Of a DNA stretch of 64,000 nucleotides, positions 10,413 to 18,643 are shown one piece after another. A program made the translations under genes and the position numbers. The notes beneath the pieces were generated by a model. It did not search any database. It was not told the DNA's origin and was given only the letters and a program-made list of their open reading frames with translations. The stretch is from assembly GCF_014041935.1 (NCBI RefSeq), contig NZ_CP059491.1:3100001-3164000 (forward strand), written 5' to 3'. Each line of letters begins with the position of its first letter. The stretch's first letter is position 1. The DNA comes from Gordonia jinghuaiqii. GTDB lineage: Bacteria > Actinomycetota > Actinomycetes > Mycobacteriales > Mycobacteriaceae.

Positions 10413-11309
10413 TCAGTTGGTGGCGACCCGCACCGTGGCCGGCCGGCCGGGATCACAGGAGCCGTAGACGCCCGGACCGGTCGGTGCGAAGCCCCCGTCG
10501 GCCAGCCGATCGGTCAGTTCGGCGGCCGCGTCGGCGTCGCGCGCGGTGATCCGCAACTCGACCGATGCGGCATCGGTGACGTCCACCGCGGTGGCCCGCT
10601 CTCCCGACAGGGCCCACAGCCGGTTGACAAGCCGCGCCGAAGGCCCGTCGGGATTAGGTTCCGCGGCAAGGAGTTCGGGCACCGGCTCGGCGACCCGCCG
10701 TGCCCGGACGTTGGCCTCCAGCGGGACCAGGCGCTCGTCCCAGACCCGGGCCGCGGCCACCGCCAGGGCCTCCGGTTCGCCCGAGTTGTCGAGCCAGACG
10801 TCGGCGACCGCGCGCCGTTGCTCGTCGGTGGCCTGCGCCGCGATGCGCGCGCGGGCGTCCGCCTCGCCGACGCCGCGCATGGTCGTCAGGCGATGCAGCC
10901 GCACGTCCGCATCGGCGAACACGATGACGACGAGATGGAAGAAGGGCGCCGTATGGTTCTCCACGAGCAATGGGATGTCCTGCACCACAATGGCGTCCGC
11001 CGGAGCCGCGTCGAGCAGCTCCTGCGTGCGCGCCCCGATCAGCGGGTGGGTGACGGCATTGAGCCGCCCGCGCGACTCGTCGTCCACGAAGGCCTTGGCC
11101 GCGAGAGCGGGCCGATCGAGACTCCCGTCCTCGGTGAGGATGTCGGAACCGAAGGCCTCCACCAGCCCGGCCAGGCCCGGCGATCCCGGCTCCACCACCT
11201 CGCGCGCGATCTTGTCCGCGTCGATGATGTAGGCGCCCCGTTCGACGAAGGTCTTTGCCACGGTCGATTTGCCGGCGCCGATGCCACCGGTGAGTCCCAG
11301 CCTGATCAC
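10413..11309 (-). CDS. coaE: Dephospho-CoA kinase with shortened C-terminal domain
   Basis: Phosphorylates dephospho-CoA at the ribose 3'-OH, the last step of coenzyme A synthesis. The P-loop GLTGGIGAGKST opens the 298-residue protein; VVQDIPLLVE is the conserved substrate-site motif, and the kinase core ends near residue 200. Mycobacterial CoaE carries a full UPF0157 (GrpB-like) domain after the kinase. Here only about 75 residues follow: ARLVNRLW..., VELRITARD... and a closing DPGRPATVRV that matches the mycobacterial DPGRP segment, with the central part missing. GTG at 11309 gives the standard N-terminus; an in-frame GTG lies 21 bases upstream. Adjacent order to rpsA and uvrB fits the mycobacterial locus. 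Confidence 0.95.
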   Translation of the reverse strand: MIRLGLTGGIGAGKSTVAKTFVERGAYIIDADKIAREVVEPGSPGLAGLVEAFGSDILTEDGSLDRPALAAKAFVDDESRGRLNAVTHPLIGARTQELLDAAPADAIVVQDIPLLVENHTAPFFHLVVIVFADADVRLHRLTTMRGVGEADARARIAAQATDEQRRAVADVWLDNSGEPEALAVAAARVWDERLVPLEANVRARRVAEPVPELLAAEPNPDGPSARLVNRLWALSGERATAVDVTDAASVELRITARDADAAAELTDRLADGGFAPTGPGVYGSCDPGRPATVRVATN

Positions 11310-11379
11310 GCCCACCAGTGTGGCAAACACGCCCGCCTCATGTTCACCGGGGCGCAGGCGAACCCCGGCCGCGGAGGTC

Positions 11380-12630
11380 TCAGCCGGTGACCGCGGCCAG
11401 CTCGACGGTCCGGTGCGGCAGCGTCGCCTCGCCGACCTGCTCCTCGGTCGTCAGGTCGACCGCGACGATCTTCTTCGCGGCCGGGTCCGTGACGTAGGCG
11501 ATGTCGCCAAGGACCACGACGTTGGGCATCGGCGACTGCCACTCGTCGGGTTCGGTCCAGGCCCCGACGACCGGGATTCTCGCGGTGCGCGCGGCGGTCG
11601 TGGCGTCGAAGACGTGCAGCGCGCCGTCCGTCGCGAGAATCACCGCCGATCCGCCGGGTCCGCGTTCGATCGACCGGAAGCTGTAGCTGGAATCGAACGG
11701 CACGACGCGCAGCCGACCGGTGCGGGTGTCGGTGAGCGTGAAGCGATCGGGGCGTTCGATCTCGTTGTCGCCGGAGCCGGCCTCGCGATCGGTCTTGTAG
11801 TCACCGAGGACGATCGGGGACTCGTCGGTGCCGGCCTGGTTCCCGATCCGGCCGTAGTCGTCCGGGCTGTCGACCTTGCGGATCTCGTTGCCGCTGACCA
11901 CCAGGATGCCGTCCTGACAGCCGAAGGTGAGCGCTCCGTCGGCAGCGGCCGCCTCGCCGTGGACTCCGGGGCACTGATCGTTGCGGACGATCTCCTTGCG
12001 GTCCTTGCCGAGGATGGCGACGCCGCTGCGAGTGTCCTCGTCGCCGACGGTCACCACCACGGTCCCGTCCTCTCGGAACACCGCCACACCGTGGTGGGGT
12101 TCGGGCACGGTGAACGAGGTGGATACGGCCTTGCCGCGCAACAGTTCTGCCGGCTCGACGATATCGACCTCGCCGGTGCCGTCGCTGAACAGTGCGATGC
12201 GGGAGTCGTGGGGCACGACGTGGCCCGGCTCCGCGCCGCCGAACGTCATGTCGGTGAGCGCCGGTGCCGACGTGTAGTGGTGTCCGTGGTCGCCGTGCTG
12301 ACGCGTCCAGGTGCCCATGTCGAGCACGCGGAACCCGCCGGATTCCGACACGAACACATTGCGACCGTTGCCCGCGCTGTTGAGCCTGATGAAACCTTCG
12401 GTCGGGAGGTCGGCGACCTGCTCCAGCGAGGCGGCGTCGAGAACCAGGATTCCGCCGTCATAGCTCAGAGCGAGACGCGGTGTCGCGCTCTGCCGCTCGA
12501 CAGGCTCGGTCGACGAGCTCGACGCGGGGGCCGGCTTCGCCGACTCCGCCGTTCCGCACGCGACCAGGGTGAAGGATGCGGCGAGGAGGACCGCCAGTGA
12601 CCGGGTCAGGTTTGTCCGTTGTGGATACAC
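11380..12630 (-). CDS. aztD: AztD-like zinc metallochaperone lipoprotein
   Basis: AztD proteins are extracytoplasmic beta-propellers that hand zinc to the binding protein AztC of a zinc ABC importer. The sequence shows a signal peptide with lipobox LVAC, so it should be membrane anchored, then about 370 residues of propeller-like repeats (LALSYDGGILVLD, GFRVLDMGTW, GALHVFD). A His-rich loop RQHGDHGHHYTSAP matches the metal loop of this family, and GAEPGHVVPHD and EPHHGVAV add further His. No AztABC genes are in the window. I start at GTG 12630, because the in-frame ATG at 12693 would place a clear Zur box inside the coding region. A different secreted propeller is possible. Confidence 0.75.
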   Translation of the reverse strand: MYPQRTNLTRSLAVLLAASFTLVACGTAESAKPAPASSSSTEPVERQSATPRLALSYDGGILVLDAASLEQVADLPTEGFIRLNSAGNGRNVFVSESGGFRVLDMGTWTRQHGDHGHHYTSAPALTDMTFGGAEPGHVVPHDSRIALFSDGTGEVDIVEPAELLRGKAVSTSFTVPEPHHGVAVFREDGTVVVTVGDEDTRSGVAILGKDRKEIVRNDQCPGVHGEAAAADGALTFGCQDGILVVSGNEIRKVDSPDDYGRIGNQAGTDESPIVLGDYKTDREAGSGDNEIERPDRFTLTDTRTGRLRVVPFDSSYSFRSIERGPGGSAVILATDGALHVFDATTAARTARIPVVGAWTEPDEWQSPMPNVVVLGDIAYVTDPAAKKIVAVDLTTEEQVGEATLPHRTVELAAVTG

Positions 12631-12650
12631 CAGGACAGTCAAGCTCTTAA

Positions 12651-12665
12651 TGAAAATTATTGTCA
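12651..12665. promoter_or_regulatory. Zur box upstream of aztD
   Basis: The 15-mer TGAAAATTATTGTCA is an imperfect palindrome (TGAAAAT / TGACAAT half-sites around a central T), closely matching the Zur operator described for actinobacteria (TGAAAATnATTTTCA type). It lies 20 bases upstream of the GTG I assign to aztD, in the only AT-rich segment nearby. This predicts repression when zinc is plentiful, which agrees with the protein's role. Confidence 0.75.
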
Positions 12666-12711
12666 ACAACGAATGGATCGGTGCCACCACCATGGTTGAC
12701 GCAGCCGATCG

Positions 12712-13485
12712 TCACGATTCACCCACGAGCGGCCTCAAGCCGTACAGCACACGGGCCAGCCCGAATTCGAAGGCGTCGTCGGGCGCGCCGGGCGCCTGGT
12801 GATGCTCACCGACCGCGGTACCCACCCGACCCGACAGCGGGAAGGCATCCGCCGGCATCACCGAGCTCAACTCCGGGCCGACGACCTCCCACCACCGTTC
12901 GTCACTGAGCCCGCTGTCGGCAACCGCCGAGCGAGCACTCAACGCGTCGCGAGCATTTCCGGTCACGAACGAGGAGACAAGGGCAATGATGTTGTCGCGC
13001 TCCAGGTCCGAGATGTCCAGACCCTCCAGGATCTCGAGCTGCAGTTCGTATCTCCGGAGTCGGTGCGGCCCCAGGACCTGACGCCACGACGAGGCATCGA
13101 GGAGCCAGGGGTGCGCCAGATACTCGGCTCGCAGGGCGCGCGCAACACCGTCCAACGAGTCGATGGCGGTTGTCGATCGAACCGGCATCGGCGCATCGGC
13201 GGCCACCCGGTCGACCATGAGCGCCACCAGCACATCCCTCGAGGGCACGTAGGTGTACAGACTCATCGGCCCCATCCCGAGCTCGGTGGCGAGTGCACGC
13301 ATGGACACCGCCGCCAGGCCGCGGGCGTCGGCGATGTCGACGGCGACCCCGACGATCTCGTCGACGGTGACGCGCTGCCTCGGGCCGCGACGAGGAGCGG
13401 CCGGAGACGCCGCGTCACCCCCTGCCTCCACCTCTGCCCGCCAGAGCAACCTCACCAAGGCACGGGCATCGTCAGCGGTCGACAT
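12712..13485 (-). CDS. TetR family transcriptional regulator
   Basis: A 257-residue repressor with an N-terminal extension of about 35 residues, a helix-turn-helix near residues 40-85 (VTVDEIVGVAVDIADARG, ALATELGMGPMSLYTYVP) and a ligand-binding C-terminal domain of the TetR_C class in which helix 4 begins after DVLVALMVDRV. The start at 13485 has GAGGA six bases upstream. It is divergent from a SNF2 helicase gene, and the gap holds a perfect inverted repeat (13501-13535), so it probably controls itself and the helicase pair. The inducer is unknown. Confidence 0.88.
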   Translation of the reverse strand: MSTADDARALVRLLWRAEVEAGGDAASPAAPRRGPRQRVTVDEIVGVAVDIADARGLAAVSMRALATELGMGPMSLYTYVPSRDVLVALMVDRVAADAPMPVRSTTAIDSLDGVARALRAEYLAHPWLLDASSWRQVLGPHRLRRYELQLEILEGLDISDLERDNIIALVSSFVTGNARDALSARSAVADSGLSDERWWEVVGPELSSVMPADAFPLSGRVGTAVGEHHQAPGAPDDAFEFGLARVLYGLRPLVGES

Positions 13486-13500
13486 CGAATCCTCATTCCC

Positions 13501-13535
13501 GTACGGTGTACTGAGTACTGATCCGCACACCGTAC
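13501..13535. promoter_or_regulatory. Inverted repeat operator between tetR and SNF2 helicase
   Basis: GTACGGTGT and its exact complement ACACCGTAC are separated by 17 bases, and an inner AGTACT palindrome sits between them. The element lies 15 bases upstream of the tetR start and about 17 upstream of the likely helicase start, so a bound repressor would cover both promoters. Assignment to this TetR protein is inferred from position only. Confidence 0.65.
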
Positions 13536-13551
13536 CAAGTCAGGAGCCGAG

Positions 13552-15306
13552 CTGCCCACCCAAGCCACGTATCTGCCCGACCTGCACCAGTTCGCCGTCT
13601 GGTCCTCACATGACCTCGACGCCGAGACACGCACCGCGACGTGCCGCATCGCGGTTCCGGACGGCCGCGGACTCGGCGTCCGGGAGGTGGCCTGTGATCT
13701 GATCGAGGCGGCCGACGTCTCCGGGATCGACAGCACCGCGGACTCCGTACGGACATGGCAGAAGGTGCTCGACGGACAGCCCGACACACCTCTCCCCCTG
13801 GCCGGCCACGCCGAGGTCGACCCGACCGGCACGGCGGTGACGACCGCCGACTTCGCCCGCGGCGCGCTTCTGGACTGTCTCGCCACCGCGAATCGGATGG
13901 GCGAATCGATCGACGCGATGCTGCGCCCGTACCAGATTCGCGGAATCTCCTGGCTGGCGAACACGGCCGAGACAACGGGGGGCGCGCTACTCGCCGACGA
14001 GATGGGCCTGGGCAAGACCCTCCAGGCGATCGGGGTCCTCGCGTTGCGCGCCGCGCAGGGACCGCAACTCGTCGTGTGTCCGACCAGCCTGGTGAGCAAC
14101 TGGGCGCACGAGATGGCCCGCTTCGCGCCGACGCTCGTCGTCCATACCGGCCCAGTCGCCGGCGCGCCCGCTGTCGCCGGTTCGGTGACGGTGATCTCCT
14201 ACGCCCGCCTGCGCCTGGACAACGACGCGGTGAACGACCGGACATGGACGACAGTGGTCTTCGACGAGGCGCAGGCGCTGAAGAATCACCGCACCCAGGT
14301 CTCCCGAGCGGCGCGGGGACTCGATGCCCGTGCGCGAATCGCCCTGACCGGCACGCCGATCGAGAACAGCCTCGACGAGCTGTGGGCGATCCTTCGGGTG
14401 GTGGCACCACAGCTCTTTCCGCACAGGGCCGTCTTCCGACGCCGCTTCACGCGGGCGGTCGACGACGGCGACACCGCTGCCCTGCAACGACTGAGAGTCG
14501 CCGTGTCCCCGGTGATGCTGGCGCGCACGAAGTCCCGGGTGGCCACCGCGCTCCCACCCAAGATCCACAACCCTGTCCTGGTTGATCTCACCGCCGAGCA
14601 GGCAGACCTCTACGATGCCCACCTGGCGGAGATCGAGGACACGGGCTTCGGTGTCGGATTCGAGAGACACGGTCGAATTCTCGCGACGCTGACCCGGCTG
14701 AAACAGATCTGCAACCACCCCGGGTTGGTCACCGGCGACACCACCGACCTCGGCGGGCGTTCGGGCAAGCTCGACGTATGCGCGGACATCGTCGCCGAGA
14801 ACGTCCGGACCGACTCCCCCACCCTGGTGTTCACCCAATACCGGCAGACCGGCGAGCTCCTGGTCCGCCATCTGGCGGACGTGGTGGACCGCGAGGTCCC
14901 GTATTTCCACGGCGGACTGTCTGCGCTGCGCCGCAACGATCTCGTGGCCGATTTCCAGGCGGGCCGTACCGCCGAGGTGATGGTGATGAGCCTCAAGGCC
15001 GGTGGCGTCGGACTCACACTCACCCGCGCCTGCGATGTGATCCACTTCGACCGCTGGTGGAACCCTGCCGTGGAGGCGCAGGCCTCGGATCGGGTTCATC
15101 GCATCGGGCAGGAGCGTCCGGTCACCGTCACCACTCTCACCACAGCGACCACGCTCGAGGAACACATCGACGATCTCCAGCGCCGCAAGTCGACGCTGAG
15201 CGCGCACCGCGAGCACGGCGACGACACGTCCGCGATCACCGCCCTCACGACACTCGGCGACGATCGGCTCATCGACATCCTTCGGCGCAATCGGGAGGCC
15301 GGATGA
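13552..15306 (+). CDS. SNF2/RapA-type DEAD-like helicase
   Basis: A Snf2-family ATP-dependent DNA translocase of about 584 residues. Motifs in order: LRPYQIRGISWL, Walker A DEMGLGKT, DEAQALKNH (motif II), GTPIENSLDELW (III), FTQYRQTGELL, HGGLSALRRNDLV, MSLKAGGVGLTLT (V) and DRVHRIGQERPV (VI). Reading upstream of the first in-frame GTG (13687), the frame stays coding-like (LPTQATYLPDLHQFAVW) back to a CTG at 13552 with AGGAG five bases before it, so I place the start there; no ATG or GTG is available after the stop at 13519. The stop overlaps the next ATG. Helicase-SWIM pairs like this are seen in many actinobacteria, probably for DNA repair or chromatin-like remodelling. Confidence 0.88.
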   Translation: MPTQATYLPDLHQFAVWSSHDLDAETRTATCRIAVPDGRGLGVREVACDLIEAADVSGIDSTADSVRTWQKVLDGQPDTPLPLAGHAEVDPTGTAVTTADFARGALLDCLATANRMGESIDAMLRPYQIRGISWLANTAETTGGALLADEMGLGKTLQAIGVLALRAAQGPQLVVCPTSLVSNWAHEMARFAPTLVVHTGPVAGAPAVAGSVTVISYARLRLDNDAVNDRTWTTVVFDEAQALKNHRTQVSRAARGLDARARIALTGTPIENSLDELWAILRVVAPQLFPHRAVFRRRFTRAVDDGDTAALQRLRVAVSPVMLARTKSRVATALPPKIHNPVLVDLTAEQADLYDAHLAEIEDTGFGVGFERHGRILATLTRLKQICNHPGLVTGDTTDLGGRSGKLDVCADIVAENVRTDSPTLVFTQYRQTGELLVRHLADVVDREVPYFHGGLSALRRNDLVADFQAGRTAEVMVMSLKAGGVGLTLTRACDVIHFDRWWNPAVEAQASDRVHRIGQERPVTVTTLTTATTLEEHIDDLQRRKSTLSAHREHGDDTSAITALTTLGDDRLIDILRRNREAG

Positions 15307-15869
15307 CGACGGCACCAGCAGAATTCGGCTACAGCAGGTGGGGCGCAGACGTGGTCCGGCTCGCCGAGCCGCTCTCGGCTCGCACACCCAACGCGCTGGC
15401 TCCCCGAGCCCGCAGCATCGCGCGCAACGGGGGTGTCACCCTGACCTTCGACGGTCGGAGTGTGACGGGGCTGGTCCAGCGCGGGGGCGAGGCGTCGGTC
15501 GTCCACCTCGAGTTCGATGCGATGACGTCCGCGGCGGCCGCGGTGCTGCGTGAACTCGTCGGATCGTCGGCGGAGCCCTCCGAGGACACACACCGACGGG
15601 CGGTGGTCTCCGGCGACTGGTCACCACCGGCGCTCGACGTCGCCGACTGTTCGTGCCGCGCGCGCGGCGACCGCTGTGTGCACATCCTCGCCACCCTGTA
15701 CGCGACTGCCGCCGCCGTCGATCGCGACCCCGCCCTCGCGTTACGGGTGCGCGACTTCGGCTCTCCCGACGAGGCCGCCGCGGCCGACGTCGCCGGCCCA
15801 CCGGTTCGATGGGTTCCGATGACCTCGGTCGACGTCCGGGACTACTACTCGGTTCGACCGCCCGGCTAG
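15303..15869 (+). CDS. SWIM zinc-finger protein
   Basis: A 188-residue protein whose start ATG overlaps the helicase stop (ATGA), implying coupled translation. The central motif CSCRARGDRCVH is a SWIM zinc finger (CxC-x6-CxH), a DNA- or protein-binding module often partnered with Snf2 helicases; in other genomes both are fused in one protein. The flanking regions have no catalytic motif. It most likely helps the helicase recognise its substrate. A strong terminator follows 18 bases after the stop. Confidence 0.88.
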   Translation: MTTAPAEFGYSRWGADVVRLAEPLSARTPNALAPRARSIARNGGVTLTFDGRSVTGLVQRGGEASVVHLEFDAMTSAAAAVLRELVGSSAEPSEDTHRRAVVSGDWSPPALDVADCSCRARGDRCVHILATLYATAAAVDRDPALALRVRDFGSPDEAAAADVAGPPVRWVPMTSVDVRDYYSVRPPG

Positions 15870-15887
15870 AGGACACGCATACACGAG

Positions 15888-15919
15888 AAGAGCCCTCCCG
15901 GTTTCCCGGGAGGGCTCTT
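15888..15919. terminator. Bidirectional hairpin terminator
   Basis: A perfect 14-base-pair stem (AAGAGCCCTCCCGG with CCGGGAGGGCTCTT) closes a four-base loop. It lies between the end of the SWIM gene and the end of rpsA, which converge, and has A's on one side and T's on the other, so it can end transcripts from both directions. Confidence 0.9.
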
Positions 15920-15944
15920 GTCTGCTCAGTGAGCGGAACTACTG

Positions 15945-17423
15945 TCAGGCGTTGCCCGAGAGCTTCTCGCGCAGTGCGGCGAGCTGCTCGTCGCTGGCCA
16001 GCGATCCACCACCGGTGGACGGGGCGCCGGCCGAGCTGCTGGTCGTCGAGGCTCCGCGGCTCTCCGTGGCCGACGAGTAGTCGGTCGGGGCGTTGGCGGC
16101 CTCTGCTGCGGCAGCAGCGAACTTCTCCATCTGGGCAGTGTGCATCTTGTGGCGACGCTCGGCCTCGGCGTACCGGGCCTCCCATGCCTCACGCTGCTTC
16201 TCGAAGCCTTCGAGCCACTCGTTGGTGTCGGCGTCGAAGCCCTCGGGGAAGATGTAGTTGCCCTGCTCGTCGTAGCTGTCGGCCATGCCGTACTTCGACG
16301 GGTCGAACTCTTCGGTGTAGTCCTCGTTGGCCTGCTTGAGGCTCAGCGAGATACGACGACGCTCGAGATCGATGTCGATGACCTTGACCATCGCGTCGTC
16401 ACCGACGGCGACAACCTGATCCGGCACCTCGACGTGGCGCTCGGCCAGCTCGGAGATGTGGACCAGACCCTCGATGCCCTCGTCGACGCGGACGAACGCA
16501 CCGAACGGCACCAGCTTGGTGACCTTGCCGGGCACGATCTGGCCGATGGCATGGGTGCGGGCGAACTGACGCCACGGGTCTTCCTGGGTGGCCTTGAGCG
16601 ACAGCGACACGCGCTCGCGGTCCAGATCGACGTCGAGGACCTCGACGGTGACCTCGTCGCCGACAGCGACGACCTCGGACGGGTGATCGATGTGCTTCCA
16701 GGACAGCTCGGAGACGTGGACCAGTCCGTCGACGCCGCCGAGATCGACGAACGCACCGAAGTTGACGATCGAGGACACGACGCCCTTGCGGACCTGGCCC
16801 TTCTGCAGCTGGTGCAGGAACTCGCTGCGGACCTCGGACTGGGTCTGCTCGAGCCATGCACGGCGCGACAGGACCACGTTGTTGCGGTTCTTGTCGAGCT
16901 CGATGATCTTGGCTTCGATCTCCTTGCCGATGTACGGCTGCAGATCGCGGACGCGACGCATCTCCACCAGCGATGCCGGGAGGAAGCCTCGCAGGCCGAT
17001 GTCCAGGATCAGGCCGCCCTTGACGACCTCGATGACGGTGCCCTTGACGGCCTCGTCCTTCTCCTTGAGCTCCTCGATGGTGCCCCAAGCCCGCTCGTAC
17101 TGCGCACGCTTCTTGGAGAGGATCAGACGACCTTCTTTGTCCTCCTTGGTGAGGACCAGAGCCTCGACCTCGTCACCGACGTTGACGACCTCATTGGGGT
17201 CGACGTCGTGCTTGATCGACAGTTCGCGAGAAGGGATGACGCCTTCGGTCTTGTAACCGATGTCGAGCAGAACCTCGTCCCGATCGACCTTGACGATGGT
17301 GCCTTCGACGATGTCGCCATCGTTGAAGTACTTGATCGTGGAGTCGATGGCGGCGAGAAAGTCCTCGGCAGTGCCAATGTCATTGATGGCTACTTGCGGC
17401 GAGGTGATCGTGGGGGACGACAT
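15945..17423 (-). CDS. rpsA: 30S ribosomal protein S1
   Basis: S1 binds mRNA at the small ribosomal subunit and helps initiation and trans-translation. The 492-residue protein contains four S1 (OB-fold) repeats, at about residues 36-105, 123-190, 208-277 and 294-364, with repeat openings such as GDIVEGTIVKVD, GQVRKGVVSSIV and GQIVPGKVTKLV. The C-terminal ~110 residues are Ala/Glu-rich and end in SDEQLAALREKLSGNA. The layout with four repeats is that of mycobacterial RpsA rather than the six of E. coli. Upstream AT-rich sequence (17424-17612) is shared with the divergent 2H gene. Confidence 0.97.
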   Translation of the reverse strand: MSSPTITSPQVAINDIGTAEDFLAAIDSTIKYFNDGDIVEGTIVKVDRDEVLLDIGYKTEGVIPSRELSIKHDVDPNEVVNVGDEVEALVLTKEDKEGRLILSKKRAQYERAWGTIEELKEKDEAVKGTVIEVVKGGLILDIGLRGFLPASLVEMRRVRDLQPYIGKEIEAKIIELDKNRNNVVLSRRAWLEQTQSEVRSEFLHQLQKGQVRKGVVSSIVNFGAFVDLGGVDGLVHVSELSWKHIDHPSEVVAVGDEVTVEVLDVDLDRERVSLSLKATQEDPWRQFARTHAIGQIVPGKVTKLVPFGAFVRVDEGIEGLVHISELAERHVEVPDQVVAVGDDAMVKVIDIDLERRRISLSLKQANEDYTEEFDPSKYGMADSYDEQGNYIFPEGFDADTNEWLEGFEKQREAWEARYAEAERRHKMHTAQMEKFAAAAAEAANAPTDYSSATESRGASTTSSSAGAPSTGGGSLASDEQLAALREKLSGNA

Positions 17424-17612
17424 ATGTTGAGTTGCTCCGGACAGGTGTGTAGTAGGTACGATTCTTCAAAGCTGTGGATCGCACACGGCCATCGATCAGA
17501 GGTCTCCGATCAGGCATGTGCGCACCGCGCGTCATCGGGCACACGCGCGTGAGAAAGCGTACTCCAGTACCGATGTGCTGGGCAAATACCGTCCACAAGA
17601 GAGGACGCGCTG

Positions 17613-18161
17613 GTGGCGCATTCACTCGAACTCCTTCTCGACGAGGCCGCCGACCAGCACGTTCGCGACGAGTGGGCCGCATTGGCCGGCGCCGGGCTCC
17701 CCCACCAGGGCTCGGTGGTGTCCACCACCAACCGCCCGCACGTCACCCTGGTCGCCGCGTCGTCCATCGATCCCGGCGTCGACGCCGCACTCGTCCCGGC
17801 CGCGATGACATTGCCGATCTCCATGCGCCTGGGTGCTCCCGTGCTGTTCTCCAACAGAGGCCGCGTCACGCTGTCGAGACTGGTCGTCCCGTCCGCCGGA
17901 CTCATCTCGATGCACGCCCGGGTCACCCGTGTCGCCGACGGCCACATCGGCCCGGACACGCCCGAATCGATGCTCGCCCACACACGTCCCGGACGATGGA
18001 CCCCACATGTCACCCTCGCGCGGCGCCTGGACGGGGTTCAGCTCGCGCGCGCACTCGAGGTGCTCGACCTACGCGCCGAACCCACCGGCACGTTCGTGGC
18101 ACTCAGACGCTGGGACTCCGACGCCGGAACCGATCACATCCTCGCCGGTCGCGCCTGCTGA
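17613..18161 (+). CDS. 2'-5' RNA ligase-like 2H phosphoesterase
   Basis: A 182-residue cytoplasmic protein with the two His-x-Thr motifs that define the 2H superfamily: PHVTLV near residue 43 and PHVTLA near 130. These enzymes open 2',3'-cyclic phosphates or join 2'-5' RNA ends; members of this actinobacterial subgroup are uncharacterised. Start is GTG 17613, with GAGG about eight bases before it. Divergent from rpsA, a position suggesting a link to RNA metabolism, though that is only inference. Confidence 0.8.
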   Translation: MAHSLELLLDEAADQHVRDEWAALAGAGLPHQGSVVSTTNRPHVTLVAASSIDPGVDAALVPAAMTLPISMRLGAPVLFSNRGRVTLSRLVVPSAGLISMHARVTRVADGHIGPDTPESMLAHTRPGRWTPHVTLARRLDGVQLARALEVLDLRAEPTGTFVALRRWDSDAGTDHILAGRAC

Positions 18162-18643
18162 TCGTCGCGATCCGCTGCTCTCCGGGCGTTCTGTGGCGCG
18201 GGCGTTCTGGGTCCGGGCGTTCTGGGTCCGGGCGTTCTGGGTCCGGGCGTTCTGGCGTCCAGGCGTTCTGGCGTCCAGGCGTTCTGGCGTCCGGGCGTTC
18301 TGGCGTCCAGGCGTTTCCGAGGACCGGTGTCCTCCTACGCCGATCGGGAACCAGCGCCCCCACGTCCGGACAACCGGTCCAGGACGCGGCGAAGTCGCGT
18401 GTCCGGCCGATATCGCGGACACGAACCCGCGGCGCACAGCGCACAGTCGGTGCCGGTCCGATGATGCTGATGGGCCGATCGGTCGTGACCGCATCGGCAG
18501 ATGTCGTCACCCACTGCGACAGATTATCCAAACGGCGCGCATCGGCCACTCCAACGACGTATTCGGCGTCGATGCCGGCTCGACAGACAAGGTCGCGGGG
18601 GATCCATCTGATTCGCAGACACCGTCTGCGGGTGCAGGTGTGT
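18162..18643. other. Gap between 2H gene and GH16 gene, with possible gene remnant
   Basis: About 480 bases with no gene I can name. The right half, read leftward from about 18630 to 18330, is open and has coding-like codons (WIPRDLVCRAGIDAEYVVGV, then LDNLSQWVTTSADAVTTDRP, then PISIIGPAPTVRCAPRV), with a GTG at 18549 as the only plausible start. It then runs into the tandem repeat and out into the antisense of the 2H gene. This may be a decayed or repeat-extended small gene of unknown family, or chance. The left half is the tandem repeat. Confidence 0.35.
18184..18316. repeat. 15-16 bp tandem repeat, about eight copies
   Basis: The core GGCGTTCTGG recurs eight times, first with a 15-base period (spacer GTCCG), then 15-16 bases (spacer CGTCCA or CGTCCG), ending in a degenerate ninth copy. 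Read leftward it would encode ERPDP and ARTPGRQN-like repeats; read rightward VRAFW. No spacer diversity and too short a period for CRISPR. Copy number of such arrays usually varies between strains. Confidence 0.85.

Noticed and set aside
18184..18316. CRISPR-like array
   Set aside because: Period is only 15-16 bases with no variable spacers and no cas genes nearby; it is a simple tandem repeat.
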